A stretch of 64,000 nt of DNA from Achromobacter anxifer (GCF_903652925.1 NZ_CAHLAR010000009.1:1-64000); one strand, 5' to 3'; numbered from the stretch's first letter, positions 16,921 to 26,910 are shown. The notes: a model not told the origin generated them from the letters alone. Translations and numbers: made by a program.

Positions 16921-17765
16921 ACCTGCGCGCCTGGCGTTCGCCCTGCCTGCTGCTGGCGGCTCCCGTGCTGTTCTTCGCGGCCTTTTTCCTGGCCCCGCTG
17001 GCGGTGGTGGCGCTGGCCAGCATCACGGGCGGCGCCGACGGCCTGACCCTTACCCCGCAGCAATACCTGCGCGTGCTGGGCGACCAGTACCACTGGGACG
17101 TGATCCTGGTGACTTTCCGGCTGGCGTTCTTCACCACGGTCGCCTGCGTGATCCTGGGCTATCCGCTGGCCTGGTACCTGGTGCGCGTGGTGCGCTGGAA
17201 GGCCTGGCGGCGCTTCTGCGTGATCCTGCTGGTGGTGCCGCTGTTCACCAGCAATATCGTGCGCGCCTTCGGCTGGATGGTGCTGCTGGGCCGCAACGGC
17301 CTGGTCAACCAGGCCCTGGTGGGCGCGGGCGTCGCCGACCGCCCCGTGCGCTTCATCGGCACCGAGCTGGGCATCCTGATCGGCATGGTCTACGTGCTGC
17401 TGCCCTTCGTGGTGCTGGCCGTGGGCAATGCGCTGGCCCGCGTCGATCCGGCCTGCGAGCAGGCATCGGCCGACCTGGGCGCCAGCCCCGCGGCGACCTT
17501 CTTCCACATCACCTGGCCGCTGACCCTGCCTGGCGTGGTGTCGGGCGCCATCATGGTCTTCACCCTGGCGGTCAGCGCCTACGTGACGCCGGCCCTGCTG
17601 TCCGGCGGGCGCGTGTCGGTGCTGTCCATGCTGATCTTCCAGCAGTACAGCACGGTGTTCGACTTCCATTACGGCGGCGCGCTGAGCATGGTGCTGCTGG
17701 TGTTCACCCTGATCCTGGTGGCGCTCGCGAACCGCGCCGCCGTCCTGCCGGGAGCCGCGCGATGA
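16917..17765 (+). CDS. ABC transporter permease, PotB type
   Basis: A 282-residue inner-membrane protein with six predicted helices. The cytoplasmic EAA loop that docks the ATPase appears as CEQASADLGASPAATFFHITWPL near residue 180. It overlaps both neighbours by 4 bp, so the transporter is co-translated. Confidence 0.92.
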   Translation: MNLRAWRSPCLLLAAPVLFFAAFFLAPLAVVALASITGGADGLTLTPQQYLRVLGDQYHWDVILVTFRLAFFTTVACVILGYPLAWYLVRVVRWKAWRRFCVILLVVPLFTSNIVRAFGWMVLLGRNGLVNQALVGAGVADRPVRFIGTELGILIGMVYVLLPFVVLAVGNALARVDPACEQASADLGASPAATFFHITWPLTLPGVVSGAIMVFTLAVSAYVTPALLSGGRVSVLSMLIFQQYSTVFDFHYGGALSMVLLVFTLILVALANRAAVLPGAAR

Positions 17766-18553
17766 TCGCCCGCAACCTGATCCGCCTGATCGCCCTGGGC
17801 GTGCTGGCCTACCTCGCGCTGCCGCTGGTGGTGATCCTGGGTTCCTCGTTCACGGCCACGCCGTACCTGGCGTTTCCGCCCAAGGGCTTTACGCTGGAGT
17901 GGTACCGCACCCTGCTGGTCGAAGCCGGCTATGTCGCCGCGTTCACCACCAGCACGGTGCTGGCCCTGGCGGCCACGGCCGCCGCCGTGCTGCTGACGGT
18001 GCCCGCGGCGCTGGCGGTGGCGCGCCACGAGTTCCCGGGCAAGGCCGCGCTGACCTCGGTGCTGATGTCGCCGCTGGTGCTGCCCCACATCGTGCTGGGC
18101 GCGGCGCTGCTGCAGTACGGCGCCTACTTCGGCCTGACGCGCAGCTTCCTGTCCCTGCTGATCGGGCACATCGTCATCATCGCGCCCTTCGTGCTGCGGT
18201 CCACGCTGACCCTGCTGACGCCGGAACAGCGCGCGCTGGAAGAGGCATCGGCCGACCTGGGCGCGAACCCCTGGACGACCTTCTTCCTGGTGGTGCTGCC
18301 GCAGATCCGGCCCGGCATCGTCACCGGCTCGATCTTCGCGTTCATCTCTTCGTGGATCAACGTGGAGCTGTCCATTTTCAACACCACGGCGGACCTGAAC
18401 ACCATCCCCGTGAAGCTCTTCAACTATGTGCAATACACGATAGATCCGACCATCGCAGCCGTATCGGGCGCCACGATCGTGGTTGCGGTGATCGCCATCG
18501 TCATCCTGGATTTGACCGTCGGGCTGGACATGCTGTCCGAACGCGGCAAATAA
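17762..18553 (+). CDS. ABC transporter permease, PotC type
   Basis: A 263-residue second permease with six helices. Its EAA loop reads LEEASADLGANPWTTFFLVVLPQ. It forms the heterodimeric channel with the preceding permease. A 37-bp gap separates it from the proline-racemase-like gene, so that enzyme probably acts on, or downstream of, the imported compound. Confidence 0.92.
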   Translation: MIARNLIRLIALGVLAYLALPLVVILGSSFTATPYLAFPPKGFTLEWYRTLLVEAGYVAAFTTSTVLALAATAAAVLLTVPAALAVARHEFPGKAALTSVLMSPLVLPHIVLGAALLQYGAYFGLTRSFLSLLIGHIVIIAPFVLRSTLTLLTPEQRALEEASADLGANPWTTFFLVVLPQIRPGIVTGSIFAFISSWINVELSIFNTTADLNTIPVKLFNYVQYTIDPTIAAVSGATIVVAVIAIVILDLTVGLDMLSERGK

Positions 18554-18590
18554 CCTTTCTTCCCTACCTTACCTGTCTGGAGCCACAGTC

Positions 18591-19604
18591 ATGCGCAAGC
18601 AAGACGCGTTCGATGTCATCTATACCCATACCGAAGGCGAGCCCCTGTGCATCGTGCATAGCGGCATCCCCTACCCCGCCGGCTCCACCATCCTGGAGAA
18701 GCGCGCCTTCCTGGAACAGAACTACGACTGGCTGCGCAAGGCGCTGATGCGCGAGCCGCGCGGCCACAAGGACATGTTCGGCGTGTTCCTCACGCCGCCG
18801 TCCAGCCCCGAGTACGACGCCGGCCTGATCTACATCGACGGCACGGAGTATTCGCACATGTGCGGCCACGGCACCATCGCGGTCAGCATGGCCATGGTGG
18901 CCAACGGCCTGGTGCCGCGCGGCAAGGACGGCATCACCAAGATCCGCTTCGAAACCACCGCCGGCCTGGTCGTGTCGGAAGTGGCGTCCGAAGGCGACAA
19001 CGTGCTGTGGACCCGCTTCGAGAACGTGCCCGCCTACGTGGCCGCGCAGGACATCCCGGTGGAACTGCCCGGCTACGGCAAACTGTCGGCCGACATCGTC
19101 TGGGGCGGCAACTACTTCGGCATCGTCGACCTGTCCGGCTGCGACCTGCGCATCTCGCCGGACAACGGCACCGAGCTGTCGCGCATGGGCCTGATCGTGC
19201 GCGACCAGCTCAACGCCCGCCAACGCATCCAGCATCCGACCGAAGCGCACATCAACAATCTGAACTTCATCACCTTCTGGCACCAGCCGACCATCGAGGG
19301 CGCGTTCTACAAGAACGTGCACGTGTTCAGCGCCGGCCAGCTGGACCGTTCGCCCGGCGGTACCGGCACCAGCGCGATGATGGCCATGTTCGAGGCGCGC
19401 GGAAAGATGGGGCTGAACCAGCCGATCAAGTCGGAAGGCCTGCTGGGCAGCGGCGTGTTCGAAGGCTGCCTGCTGGGCGAGGTGGACCTGAACGGCACCC
19501 GCGCCGTGCGTCCCACGGTCAAGGGCACGGCCAGCATTTTGGGCACGGCGCGCTGGGTGATCGACAAGAATGACCCCGTCGGCGCCGGGTTCCTCATCCG
19601 CTGA
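18591..19604 (+). CDS. Proline racemase superfamily enzyme with an atypical active site
   Basis: A 337-residue protein of the proline racemase/4-hydroxyproline epimerase/trans-3-hydroxyproline dehydratase superfamily. The first catalytic motif is intact (MCGHGT, Cys91). The second motif reads DRSPGGTGT: position 256, normally Cys in racemases and epimerases and Thr in the dehydratases, is Gly (codon GGC). A two-base racemase mechanism therefore looks impossible; a dehydratase-like or altered reaction is more likely. It follows a polyamine-type importer under a GATase-AraC regulator, so a cyclic amino acid or betaine substrate is plausible. Length and other conserved blocks look normal, so decay is not obvious. 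Confidence 0.88.
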   Translation: MRKQDAFDVIYTHTEGEPLCIVHSGIPYPAGSTILEKRAFLEQNYDWLRKALMREPRGHKDMFGVFLTPPSSPEYDAGLIYIDGTEYSHMCGHGTIAVSMAMVANGLVPRGKDGITKIRFETTAGLVVSEVASEGDNVLWTRFENVPAYVAAQDIPVELPGYGKLSADIVWGGNYFGIVDLSGCDLRISPDNGTELSRMGLIVRDQLNARQRIQHPTEAHINNLNFITFWHQPTIEGAFYKNVHVFSAGQLDRSPGGTGTSAMMAMFEARGKMGLNQPIKSEGLLGSGVFEGCLLGEVDLNGTRAVRPTVKGTASILGTARWVIDKNDPVGAGFLIR

Positions 19605-19626
19605 AGGGTGTTGCCCCCCACGCCGC

Positions 19627-19747
19627 GCGCACTTCGTGCGCTAGCTGCCCCCCCGAGGGGGGCTCTTTCGCCTTGGGGCGGCCCGGCGGCGAAAGGGCCC
19701 CCCAAGCCACGCGCACTTCGTGCGCTAGCTGCCCCCCCGAGGGGGGC
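19627..19747. repeat. REP-like element: exact 37-bp direct repeat with hairpins
   Basis: The same 37 bp occurs at 19627-19663 and 19711-19747. Each copy contains the palindrome GCGCACTTCGTGCGC and a CCCCCC-GA-GGGGGG hairpin. The 47 bp between copies holds a third hairpin (CTTTCGCC/GGCGAAAG). The element lies between the convergent racemase-like and GMC genes. It looks like a dispersed intergenic element of Achromobacter/Bordetella type and may also terminate transcription both ways. Confidence 0.8.
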
Positions 19748-19758
19748 AGCAGCCCTAC

Positions 19759-21357
19759 CTACTCGCGAGCCGCGTCTTCCAAGATCATCTCCGCGCCGCG
19801 CTCGGCCACCATCATGACGGCGGCCTGGGTGTTGCCGGAGACCATCTTCGGCATCACCGAGGCGTCCACCACGCGCAGGCCGGACAGGCCGTTGACGCGC
19901 AGGCGCACGTCGGTGACGGCGGCGGCATCCGAACCCATGCGGCAGGTGCCTATCGGGTGGTAGATGGTCTGGCCGTTGCGCCGCGCGAAATCCAGCCATT
20001 CGTCGTAGCTGTCAACCGCCGCGCCAGGACTGATCTCCGATTCGATGTAACGATGCATGGCCGGCTGGCCGACGATGCGCCGGGCCGCCTGCATGCCGCC
20101 CACCAGGCTGTCACGGTCAACCTGCGCGGACAGGAAGTTGGGCCGGATCGCGGGGCCGGCCTGCGGATCCGCCGACTTGATGTGGATGGATCCGACCGAC
20201 TCGGGCCGCAACTGCGCCACGCCTATCGTCATGCCGGGATGCCGGTCCAGGATGCGTTCCGCCGCGTTGGCGTAGCTGGCGTGCACGAAGAAGTACTGCA
20301 CGTCGGGCGCGGGCAGGTCCGGCGCGCTTTTCACGAAGCCGTGCACCAGCCCGGTTCCCAGCGTCAGGATGCCCTTGTGGCTGGCGTAGTAGCGCGCCAC
20401 CTGCTGCGCCAGGCGCCAGCCGCGCGACATTTCGTTCAGCGTCACCGTGCCTTTCACTCGCCAGTTCATGCGCGTGGCAAAGTGGTCGATGTAGTTCTCG
20501 CCCACCTGCGGCTGCGCCAACACCGGCGTAATGCCGAAAGACTGCAACAGGGCCGGATTGCCGACCCCGGACAGTTCCAGCAGCTGCGGCGATTGCACCG
20601 CCCCCATGCACAGCAACGTCTCGCGCCGCGCGCGCACGATGTGTTCCTGTCCGTTCTTGCGGTAGGCCACGCCCACGCAGCGCTTGCCTTCGAACACCAG
20701 CCGGGTCACGTGCGCGCCGCATTCCACCTTGAGGTTCTTGCGGCCGGCGGCGGGCTTCAGATAGCCGTCCACCACGCTCCAGCGCCTGCCGCGGTGCTGC
20801 AGCACCTGGTAGTAGCCCACGCCCTCCTGGCTGCCGCCGTTGTAGTCGGGGTTCAAGGGCTGCCCGTCTTCCTGCGCCGCCTTCAGGAAGGCATCCGCGA
20901 TGGGAAAGCGTTCGGCCACCTCTTCCAGATGCATGGGACCGTTCTTGCCGCGGCTGGCGTCGCCGGGTTCGTAGCATTCGATCTTGCGGAAGATGCGCTC
21001 GGCCTGGTTGTAGCCCCAGCCGGTGGCGCCGGCGGCCTCCCAGCCGTCGTAGTCCTGCGGTTGGCCCCGCACGTAGATCATGCCGTTGATCAGCGTCGAT
21101 CCGCCCACGCCCTTGCCGCGCGGCACGGCGATGGTGCGTCCGTGGACGTTGTCTTCAGGCTCGGTGGCGAAGCGCCAGTTGTATTCGGGGTTCACCAGCA
21201 GCTTGGAAAAGCCCGCGGGAATCGAGATCCACATGCTGCGCGCTTCATGGCCGGCCTCCAGCATCAGCACGCGGTGCTTGCCGTCGGCGCTGAGGCGGTT
21301 GGCCAGGATGCAACCCGCCGTGCCGCCGCCGGCAATGATGAAGTCGTAATCGCTCAT
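19759..21357 (-). CDS. GMC-family oxidoreductase (choline dehydrogenase-like)
   Basis: A 532-residue FAD enzyme. The dinucleotide fold opens with DFIIAGGGTAGCILANRL and LEAG; GMC signature 1 is PRGKGVGGSTLINGMIYVRG, signature 2 is GAVQSPQLLELSGVG, and the active-site histidine lies in IYHPIGTCRMG. Relatives oxidise choline, alcohols or polyols with FAD, often membrane-linked. The gene starts 5 bp after a shikimate-dehydrogenase-like gene, so they form one operon within the GntR island. Substrate unknown. Confidence 0.92.
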   Translation of the reverse strand: MSDYDFIIAGGGTAGCILANRLSADGKHRVLMLEAGHEARSMWISIPAGFSKLLVNPEYNWRFATEPEDNVHGRTIAVPRGKGVGGSTLINGMIYVRGQPQDYDGWEAAGATGWGYNQAERIFRKIECYEPGDASRGKNGPMHLEEVAERFPIADAFLKAAQEDGQPLNPDYNGGSQEGVGYYQVLQHRGRRWSVVDGYLKPAAGRKNLKVECGAHVTRLVFEGKRCVGVAYRKNGQEHIVRARRETLLCMGAVQSPQLLELSGVGNPALLQSFGITPVLAQPQVGENYIDHFATRMNWRVKGTVTLNEMSRGWRLAQQVARYYASHKGILTLGTGLVHGFVKSAPDLPAPDVQYFFVHASYANAAERILDRHPGMTIGVAQLRPESVGSIHIKSADPQAGPAIRPNFLSAQVDRDSLVGGMQAARRIVGQPAMHRYIESEISPGAAVDSYDEWLDFARRNGQTIYHPIGTCRMGSDAAAVTDVRLRVNGLSGLRVVDASVMPKMVSGNTQAAVMMVAERGAEMILEDAARE

Positions 21358-21362
21358 ACGGT

Positions 21363-22184
21363 TCAGCGTCCCGTGCCGGCCGGCTTGTCCGCCGCCACGC
21401 CCAGCATCTGCGCCATCAGCTCGATCTGGCAGGCCAGCATGGGCGCGCCGTAGTGCACCTTGCAGCCACGGGCCTGAGCGGCCAGCAACAAGGCAGTGTC
21501 CTTGGGCTGCATGATGACTTCGCACACCCGCTGATCGGGCGTCAGGCGGCTGGCGTCCAGCGGCAATGCATCGTCCGGCTTCATGCCCAGCGAGGTGCCA
21601 TTGACCACCAGGTCGTGCCCTGACGGGTCGGCCGTGCCCACGTCGATCCGGGCGCCGGGATGCAGCGACAGGATGCGCGCCTTGAGGTCTTCCGCCTTGG
21701 CCGTCGTGCGGTTGGCGATGGTCAGGCGCGACACGCCGGTCTGGACCAGGGCGAAGCCGATCGCGTTGGCCGCGCCGCCCGCACCCGCCAGATAAGCGCT
21801 CTTGCCCTGCGGCGACACGCCCGCGCTTTGCAGGCCGCGCACGAAGCCCTCGCCGTCCAGCATGTGCGCCACCAGCTTGCCATCGGCCTCGCGGCGCACC
21901 ACGTTGGCGGCGCCGATCTTGCGCGTCACCGGGGTGGCGTCGTCGACCAGCTCCAGGATGGCCGTCTTATGCGGCACCGTGATGATGACTCCGCCCAGGT
22001 TTTCCAGGCGGCGCAAGCCGGCGACCACTTGCGCCAGGTTGTCCGGCCTGGCGTGGAACGGCACGCAGACGCCGTCGAAACCGATGGCGGCGAAATGCTC
22101 GTTCATGCGCTGCGGCGTCTTCACATGGTGGATGGGATCCGCCAGGATGCCGAACAGGCGCGTGGTTCCGGTGATTTCCTGCAT
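21363..22184 (-). CDS. Shikimate dehydrogenase-like oxidoreductase
   Basis: A 273-residue protein of the AroE/YdiB family. The nucleotide loop GAGGAANAIGFAL, the catalytic lysine in VPHKTAI and DGEGF are present. The shikimate-binding SKS motif of AroE reads VKT here, so the first substrate serine is missing and the natural substrate is probably not shikimate. AGGAGA precedes the ATG. It is the first gene of a leftward operon with the GMC enzyme, and its control region holds an AT-rich site shared across the island. Confidence 0.85.
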   Translation of the reverse strand: MQEITGTTRLFGILADPIHHVKTPQRMNEHFAAIGFDGVCVPFHARPDNLAQVVAGLRRLENLGGVIITVPHKTAILELVDDATPVTRKIGAANVVRREADGKLVAHMLDGEGFVRGLQSAGVSPQGKSAYLAGAGGAANAIGFALVQTGVSRLTIANRTTAKAEDLKARILSLHPGARIDVGTADPSGHDLVVNGTSLGMKPDDALPLDASRLTPDQRVCEVIMQPKDTALLLAAQARGCKVHYGAPMLACQIELMAQMLGVAADKPAGTGR

Positions 22185-22258
22185 TTGCTGTCTCCTAGTC
22201 TCTGGGCCGCAGCGCTGCGCGCTCCTGTGCTTAAGCACGTTTCCCGCTTGCCACAATA

Positions 22259-22272
22259 ATATATGATATATA
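22259..22272. promoter_or_regulatory. Candidate GntR operator, site 1
   Basis: ATATATGATATATA lies in the divergent gap between the shikimate-dehydrogenase-like gene and the GntR gene. Nearly the same 14-mer occurs at two other control regions of this island and is conspicuous in a high-GC background. Confidence 0.65.
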
Positions 22273-22362
22273 ATATACCCATAGCGCTTGAATTGGCCAT
22301 GGCGGGATAGAATTCATCCCGAATCCAACCCCGCCCATCAATACAGCAAGCCCGAGCCTGTC

Positions 22363-23067
22363 ATGTCCAGCCTGAAACCGGTAAAGAAAGAGAACCTCTC
22401 CGTCAGGGTCTACAACGAAATCCGCAATGCCCTGATCAATGGGCAGTACGAACCCGGCGAACGCCTGATCATTGGCGAACTGGCCCAGGAAATGGGCGTG
22501 TCGATCACGCCCGTGCGCGAGGCCATCTTCCGGCTGATCAGCGAGCAGGGCCTGGAAATGCAGGCAGCCACCGCGGTCTACGTGCCCTACGTCAATTCGG
22601 AAAAGCTGCGCGAAATCCAGCAGATCCGCTTTCACCTGGAAGGCATGGGCGCGGCCGAGGCCGCGCAGAACATCACGCGCAAGCAGCTGGACAACCTGAT
22701 CGCGCTGCAGAAGGACTTCATTTCCTGCACCGCCAGCGATCCCAAGCGCGCCAGCTACCTGAACCGCAAGTTCCACTTCGCCATCCTCGAAGCCAGCAAC
22801 AAGCCCATCCTGCGCGCCACCGTGGAATCGTTCTGGGTCATCACCGGCCCCATCCTCAAGGTCTTCCACGTCAAGACCTCGGGACTCGACTATTCGCAGA
22901 ACGAACACCGCCACGAAGCCGTGCTGGAAGCCCTGAAGGCGCGCGACTCCGAAGCGGCCCGGGAAGCCATCCAGGCCGACCTGGTCTGGGGCGGCAAGAT
23001 CATGATCGACTGGCTGGTCGAGCGCGAAAAGGAACTCGACTACCGTCCTCCCACAGCCCGCAAATAG
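22363..23067 (+). CDS. GntR-family regulator, FCD (FadR) subfamily
   Basis: A 234-residue regulator. The N-terminal winged helix (about 10-78) contains LIIGELAQEMGVSITPVREAIFRL. The C-terminal all-helical FCD domain (about 88-215) keeps the metal/ligand residues in NRKFHFAILEAS and EHRHEAVLEAL. The ATG at 22363 matches the usual domain start, although the ribosome binding site is weak. FCD regulators usually repress catabolic operons until a carboxylate ligand binds. Three related AT-rich sites place this protein as the likely controller of the 19.7-33.7 kb island. Confidence 0.9.
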   Translation: MSSLKPVKKENLSVRVYNEIRNALINGQYEPGERLIIGELAQEMGVSITPVREAIFRLISEQGLEMQAATAVYVPYVNSEKLREIQQIRFHLEGMGAAEAAQNITRKQLDNLIALQKDFISCTASDPKRASYLNRKFHFAILEASNKPILRATVESFWVITGPILKVFHVKTSGLDYSQNEHRHEAVLEALKARDSEAAREAIQADLVWGGKIMIDWLVEREKELDYRPPTARK

Positions 23068-23088
23068 CAAGACCCGAAGGAAGACCCG

Positions 23089-24159
23089 ATGCTGAAGATC
23101 TTTGGCGCGCCCAGCCGCTACATCCAGGGGCCCGGCGCCCTGGACACCCTGGGCCAGTACGCCGCCCTGTTCGGCCGCCGCGCGGCCCTGGTCATCGACA
23201 GCTACGTCCATGGCGTGCTGGGGCCGAGGATCGAAGCGCTGTGCGCGGCGCAGCAGGTGTCGCTGGTCCCGCTGATCGTGGAAGGCGACCTGACGCCCGC
23301 GTCGATCGCGCAATTGCGCGCGCAGGCCGCGCCCGCCGGCATCGACATGGTGATCGCGGTGGGCGGCGGCAAGGCGCTGGACGCGGGCAAGGCGGTGGCC
23401 AAGTCCTCGCCCTGCCATCTCATCACCGTGCCCACCGTCGCGTCCAACGACGCGCCGACCAGCAAGAACTACGTCCTGTACGACGCCCATCACAATCTCC
23501 TGGCGGTGGAGCACATGCTGTTCAACCCCAGCATCGTGCTGGTGGATACGGCGGTCATCGCCACCGCGCCCGTGCAGTTCTTCCGCGCCGGCCTGGGCGA
23601 CGCGGTCTCGAAGAAGTTCGAGGCCGAACAATGCGGCCGCAATGGCGGCAGGAACATGTATGACGCCGCGCCGCCCCTTACCGCCCAGTTCATCGCCGAC
23701 GGCTGCCTGCGCATCCTGCTGGCCGACGGCGCCGACGCCGTGGCCGCGGCCGGCAGCGGCCAGCCCACGCCGGCGTTCGAACGCGTGGTGGAAGCGATGA
23801 TCCTCATGAGCGGCCTCGGTTTCGAAAGCGGCGGCCTGTCCATAGCCCACGCCTTGACGCGCGGGCTGCCCAAGATCAGCGGCGTGGCCACGGCCCCGCA
23901 CGGCCTGCAGGTGGCGGTCGGCCTGCTGGTACAGCTGGAGCTGGAAAACCGCAGCGACGACATGCTGGCCGAGCTGACCCGCTGGTACGCCCAGGTGGGC
24001 CTGCCCGTCACCCTGCGCGAACTGGGCGCAGCCGACGCGCCCGCCGACGCGGAACTGCGACTGGCCGCGGAGCTGAGCCTGAAGGCCCGCCACGCCGCCA
24101 ACTTCGACCGCGCGCTGGACACCGACACACTGGCCGCCGCGCTGCGCCGCCGCGCCTGA
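23089..24159 (+). CDS. Iron-containing alcohol dehydrogenase, glycerol dehydrogenase type
   Basis: A 356-residue NAD-dependent dehydrogenase of the GldA branch. It shows the glycine-rich VGGGKALDAGKAV, the metal aspartate in GLGDAVSKKFEAE, and metal-binding histidines in SGGLSIAHALTRG and PHGLQVAVGL. It would oxidise a vicinal diol or hydroxy compound. It starts 21 bp after the GntR gene, so the two are probably co-transcribed. It converges on the beta-keto acid cleavage gene over a hairpin. Confidence 0.9.
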   Translation: MLKIFGAPSRYIQGPGALDTLGQYAALFGRRAALVIDSYVHGVLGPRIEALCAAQQVSLVPLIVEGDLTPASIAQLRAQAAPAGIDMVIAVGGGKALDAGKAVAKSSPCHLITVPTVASNDAPTSKNYVLYDAHHNLLAVEHMLFNPSIVLVDTAVIATAPVQFFRAGLGDAVSKKFEAEQCGRNGGRNMYDAAPPLTAQFIADGCLRILLADGADAVAAAGSGQPTPAFERVVEAMILMSGLGFESGGLSIAHALTRGLPKISGVATAPHGLQVAVGLLVQLELENRSDDMLAELTRWYAQVGLPVTLRELGAADAPADAELRLAAELSLKARHAANFDRALDTDTLAAALRRRA

Positions 24160-24166
24160 CGCCGCA

Positions 24167-24193
24167 GGGGGCCGGCCAACGGCCGGCGCCCCC
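24167..24193. terminator. Bidirectional GC hairpin between convergent operons
   Basis: GGGGG-CCGGCC pairs with GGCCGG-(CG)-CCCCC around a 3-nt loop, giving 11 base pairs with a bulge. It sits between the alcohol dehydrogenase stop (24159) and the BKACE stop (24200). Confidence 0.6.
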
Positions 24194-24199
24194 GCCGCG

Positions 24200-25135
24200 T
24201 CAGAACGCGACGTTGTCCTTACCCTTCAGGTCCAGCTTGGCGCGCGCTTCCTCGGGCGTGGCGATTTCAAGGTTCAAGGCTTCCAGGATGGTGCGGATGC
24301 GCTCCACCTGGACCCGGTTGGATTGCGCCATTTCGCCCGGGCCGATCCACAGCGAATCCTCCAGCCCCACCCGCACGTTCGAGCCCATGGCCGCGCCGAT
24401 GGTCGCCAGCGGCATCTGGCCGCGGCCGGCGCCCAGGATCGACCACTCGTAGTCGTTGCCGAACAGGCGGTCGGCCGTGCGCTTCATGTGCATCAGGTCT
24501 TCGGGATGCGGGCCGATGCCGCCCAGGATGCCGAACACGGACTGGATGAACGGCGGCGACTTCACCAGGCCCCGGTCCACGAAATGCGCCAGGTTGTAGA
24601 GATGGCTGATGTCGTAGCACTCGAACTCGAAGCGGGTGCCGTTGGCATTGCCCAGGGTCAGGATGGACTCGATGTCCTGATAGGTGTTGCGGAACACCAG
24701 CGAACGGCTGTTCTCCAGATGCTCGCGTTCCCAGTCGTGCTTGAATTCCTTGAAGCGGCCCAGCATCGGGTACAGCCCGAAGTTCATGGACCCCATGTTC
24801 AGGGACGCCAGTTCCGGCTTGAAGGTGGTGGCCGGACGCATGCGCTCTTCCACCGTCATGTGGGGGCTGCCGCCGGTGGTGATGTTGATGATGGCGTCCG
24901 TTTCCCGCTTGATCCGCTCCAGGAAGGGCTTGAACAGCGCCGGGTCCTGCGAGGGCTTGCCGGTCTGCGGATCGCGCGCATGCAGGTGCAGCACCGCCGC
25001 GCCGGCCTGGGCCGCGCCGATGGCGGCTTCCGCGATCTCGTCGGCGGTGACCGGCAGGTGCGGCGACATGCTGGGCGTATGGATGGCGCCCGTCACGGCG
25101 CAAGTGATGATGACTTTCTGCTTGGGCTTAGCCAT
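24200..25135 (-). CDS. Beta-keto acid cleavage enzyme (BKACE, DUF849)
   Basis: A 311-residue TIM-barrel protein. The family cleaves a beta-keto acid with acetyl-CoA to give acetoacetyl-CoA and a new CoA ester or amine product. Family blocks are clear: VIITCAVTGAIHTPSMSPHLPVT, the zinc histidines in LHLHARDP, INITTGG, NMGSMNFG and a C-terminal GLEDSLW. It is the last gene of a three-gene operon and overlaps the preceding dehydrogenase by 8 bp. With that enzyme it resembles the two-step carnitine route (dehydrogenase then BKACE), but the residues that set substrate class cannot be judged here. Confidence 0.92.
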   Translation of the reverse strand: MAKPKQKVIITCAVTGAIHTPSMSPHLPVTADEIAEAAIGAAQAGAAVLHLHARDPQTGKPSQDPALFKPFLERIKRETDAIINITTGGSPHMTVEERMRPATTFKPELASLNMGSMNFGLYPMLGRFKEFKHDWEREHLENSRSLVFRNTYQDIESILTLGNANGTRFEFECYDISHLYNLAHFVDRGLVKSPPFIQSVFGILGGIGPHPEDLMHMKRTADRLFGNDYEWSILGAGRGQMPLATIGAAMGSNVRVGLEDSLWIGPGEMAQSNRVQVERIRTILEALNLEIATPEEARAKLDLKGKDNVAF

Positions 25136-26083
25136 TGTTGTCTCCGTTGTCCTGCTTGTGGCGCATGAGGCGCATCAGTTTTTCATCGCGCCAGAAGCGG
25201 CGCTTGGCAAGATCTTCCCGCGGCAGCAGGCCGCGGCGTTCCTCCGACAGGGCGTCGACCAGCGCGCCGTCCCAGGCGACGAGATCGCCCTGGGTCGCGC
25301 CGATGGATTGATACAGCCCGCCGTAGCGCGCGCAGTAATCGGCGATGCCGCCCGGCGCGTTGAGGTCTATGGTTTCGAAGGGCCCCATGAACGACCAGCG
25401 CAATCCCAGGCCGTCCTTCACGGTCGTGTCGATGTCCTCGGCGCTGGCGATGCCCTCGCTGGCCAGGCGGAACGCCTCGTGCAGCAAGGCGCCTTGCAGG
25501 CGGTTGAGGATGAAGCCTTCGATTTCGCGGCGCACCAGCACGGGCTTCTGCCCGATGGATGCCATGACCGCGCTGGCGCCCGCCACCGTCTCGGGGCTGG
25601 TCCACGGCGCCGGGCATAGCTCCACGACCGGGATCAGATAGGGCGGGTTGACCGGATGCGCCACCAGGCAGCGGTGCCGCCCGGACAAATGCCCGGTGAA
25701 TTCGCTGGCGGGGATGCTGGAGGTGGAACTGCCGATGATGGCGTCCGGTTCGGCCGCGGCGTCCAGTTCCGTGAACAGGGCCCGCTTGATTTCCACCTTC
25801 TCCGGCGAGTTCTCCTGGATGTAGCTGGCGCCCCGCAAGGCGTCGGCCAGGCTGCTTGCAGCATGGACGCGCGCGCCTATGGCTTCGGCATCCTTGAGCA
25901 GTCCCTGGGTTTCCAGTTCGCGCAGCTGCTGCAGGATCAGGCCGCGGGCTTCGGCCAGCATGGCGGCATTGACGTCGTGCAGACGCACTTCCCAGCCCAT
26001 GCGGGCGAATACGATGGCCCAGCCCTGGCCGATCAGGCCGGTGCCGATGATGGCGGCGCGTTGCGCCAGTGAGCCGGCCGCCA

Positions 26084-26084
<1 letters not shown>
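25128..26084 (-). CDS. 3-hydroxyacyl-CoA dehydrogenase family, carnitine 3-dehydrogenase-like
   Basis: A 318-residue NAD-dependent dehydrogenase. The Rossmann motif is AIIGTGLIGQGWA; the catalytic segment is LVAHPVNPPYLIPVVELCP, and the C-terminal helical domain contains FILNRLQGALLHEAFRL. The size and sequence match L-carnitine/L-gulonate 3-dehydrogenases rather than fatty acid FadB domains. It would turn a beta-hydroxy acid into the beta-keto acid used by the overlapping BKACE. Its start overlaps the upstream SDR stop by one base (TGATG), indicating coupled translation. Confidence 0.9.
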
Positions 26085-26866
<782 letters not shown>

Positions 26867-26910
26867 GCCTCTGTCTCCTAGGATTCTTATGAAAAACAGG
26901 CTTTTGATGA

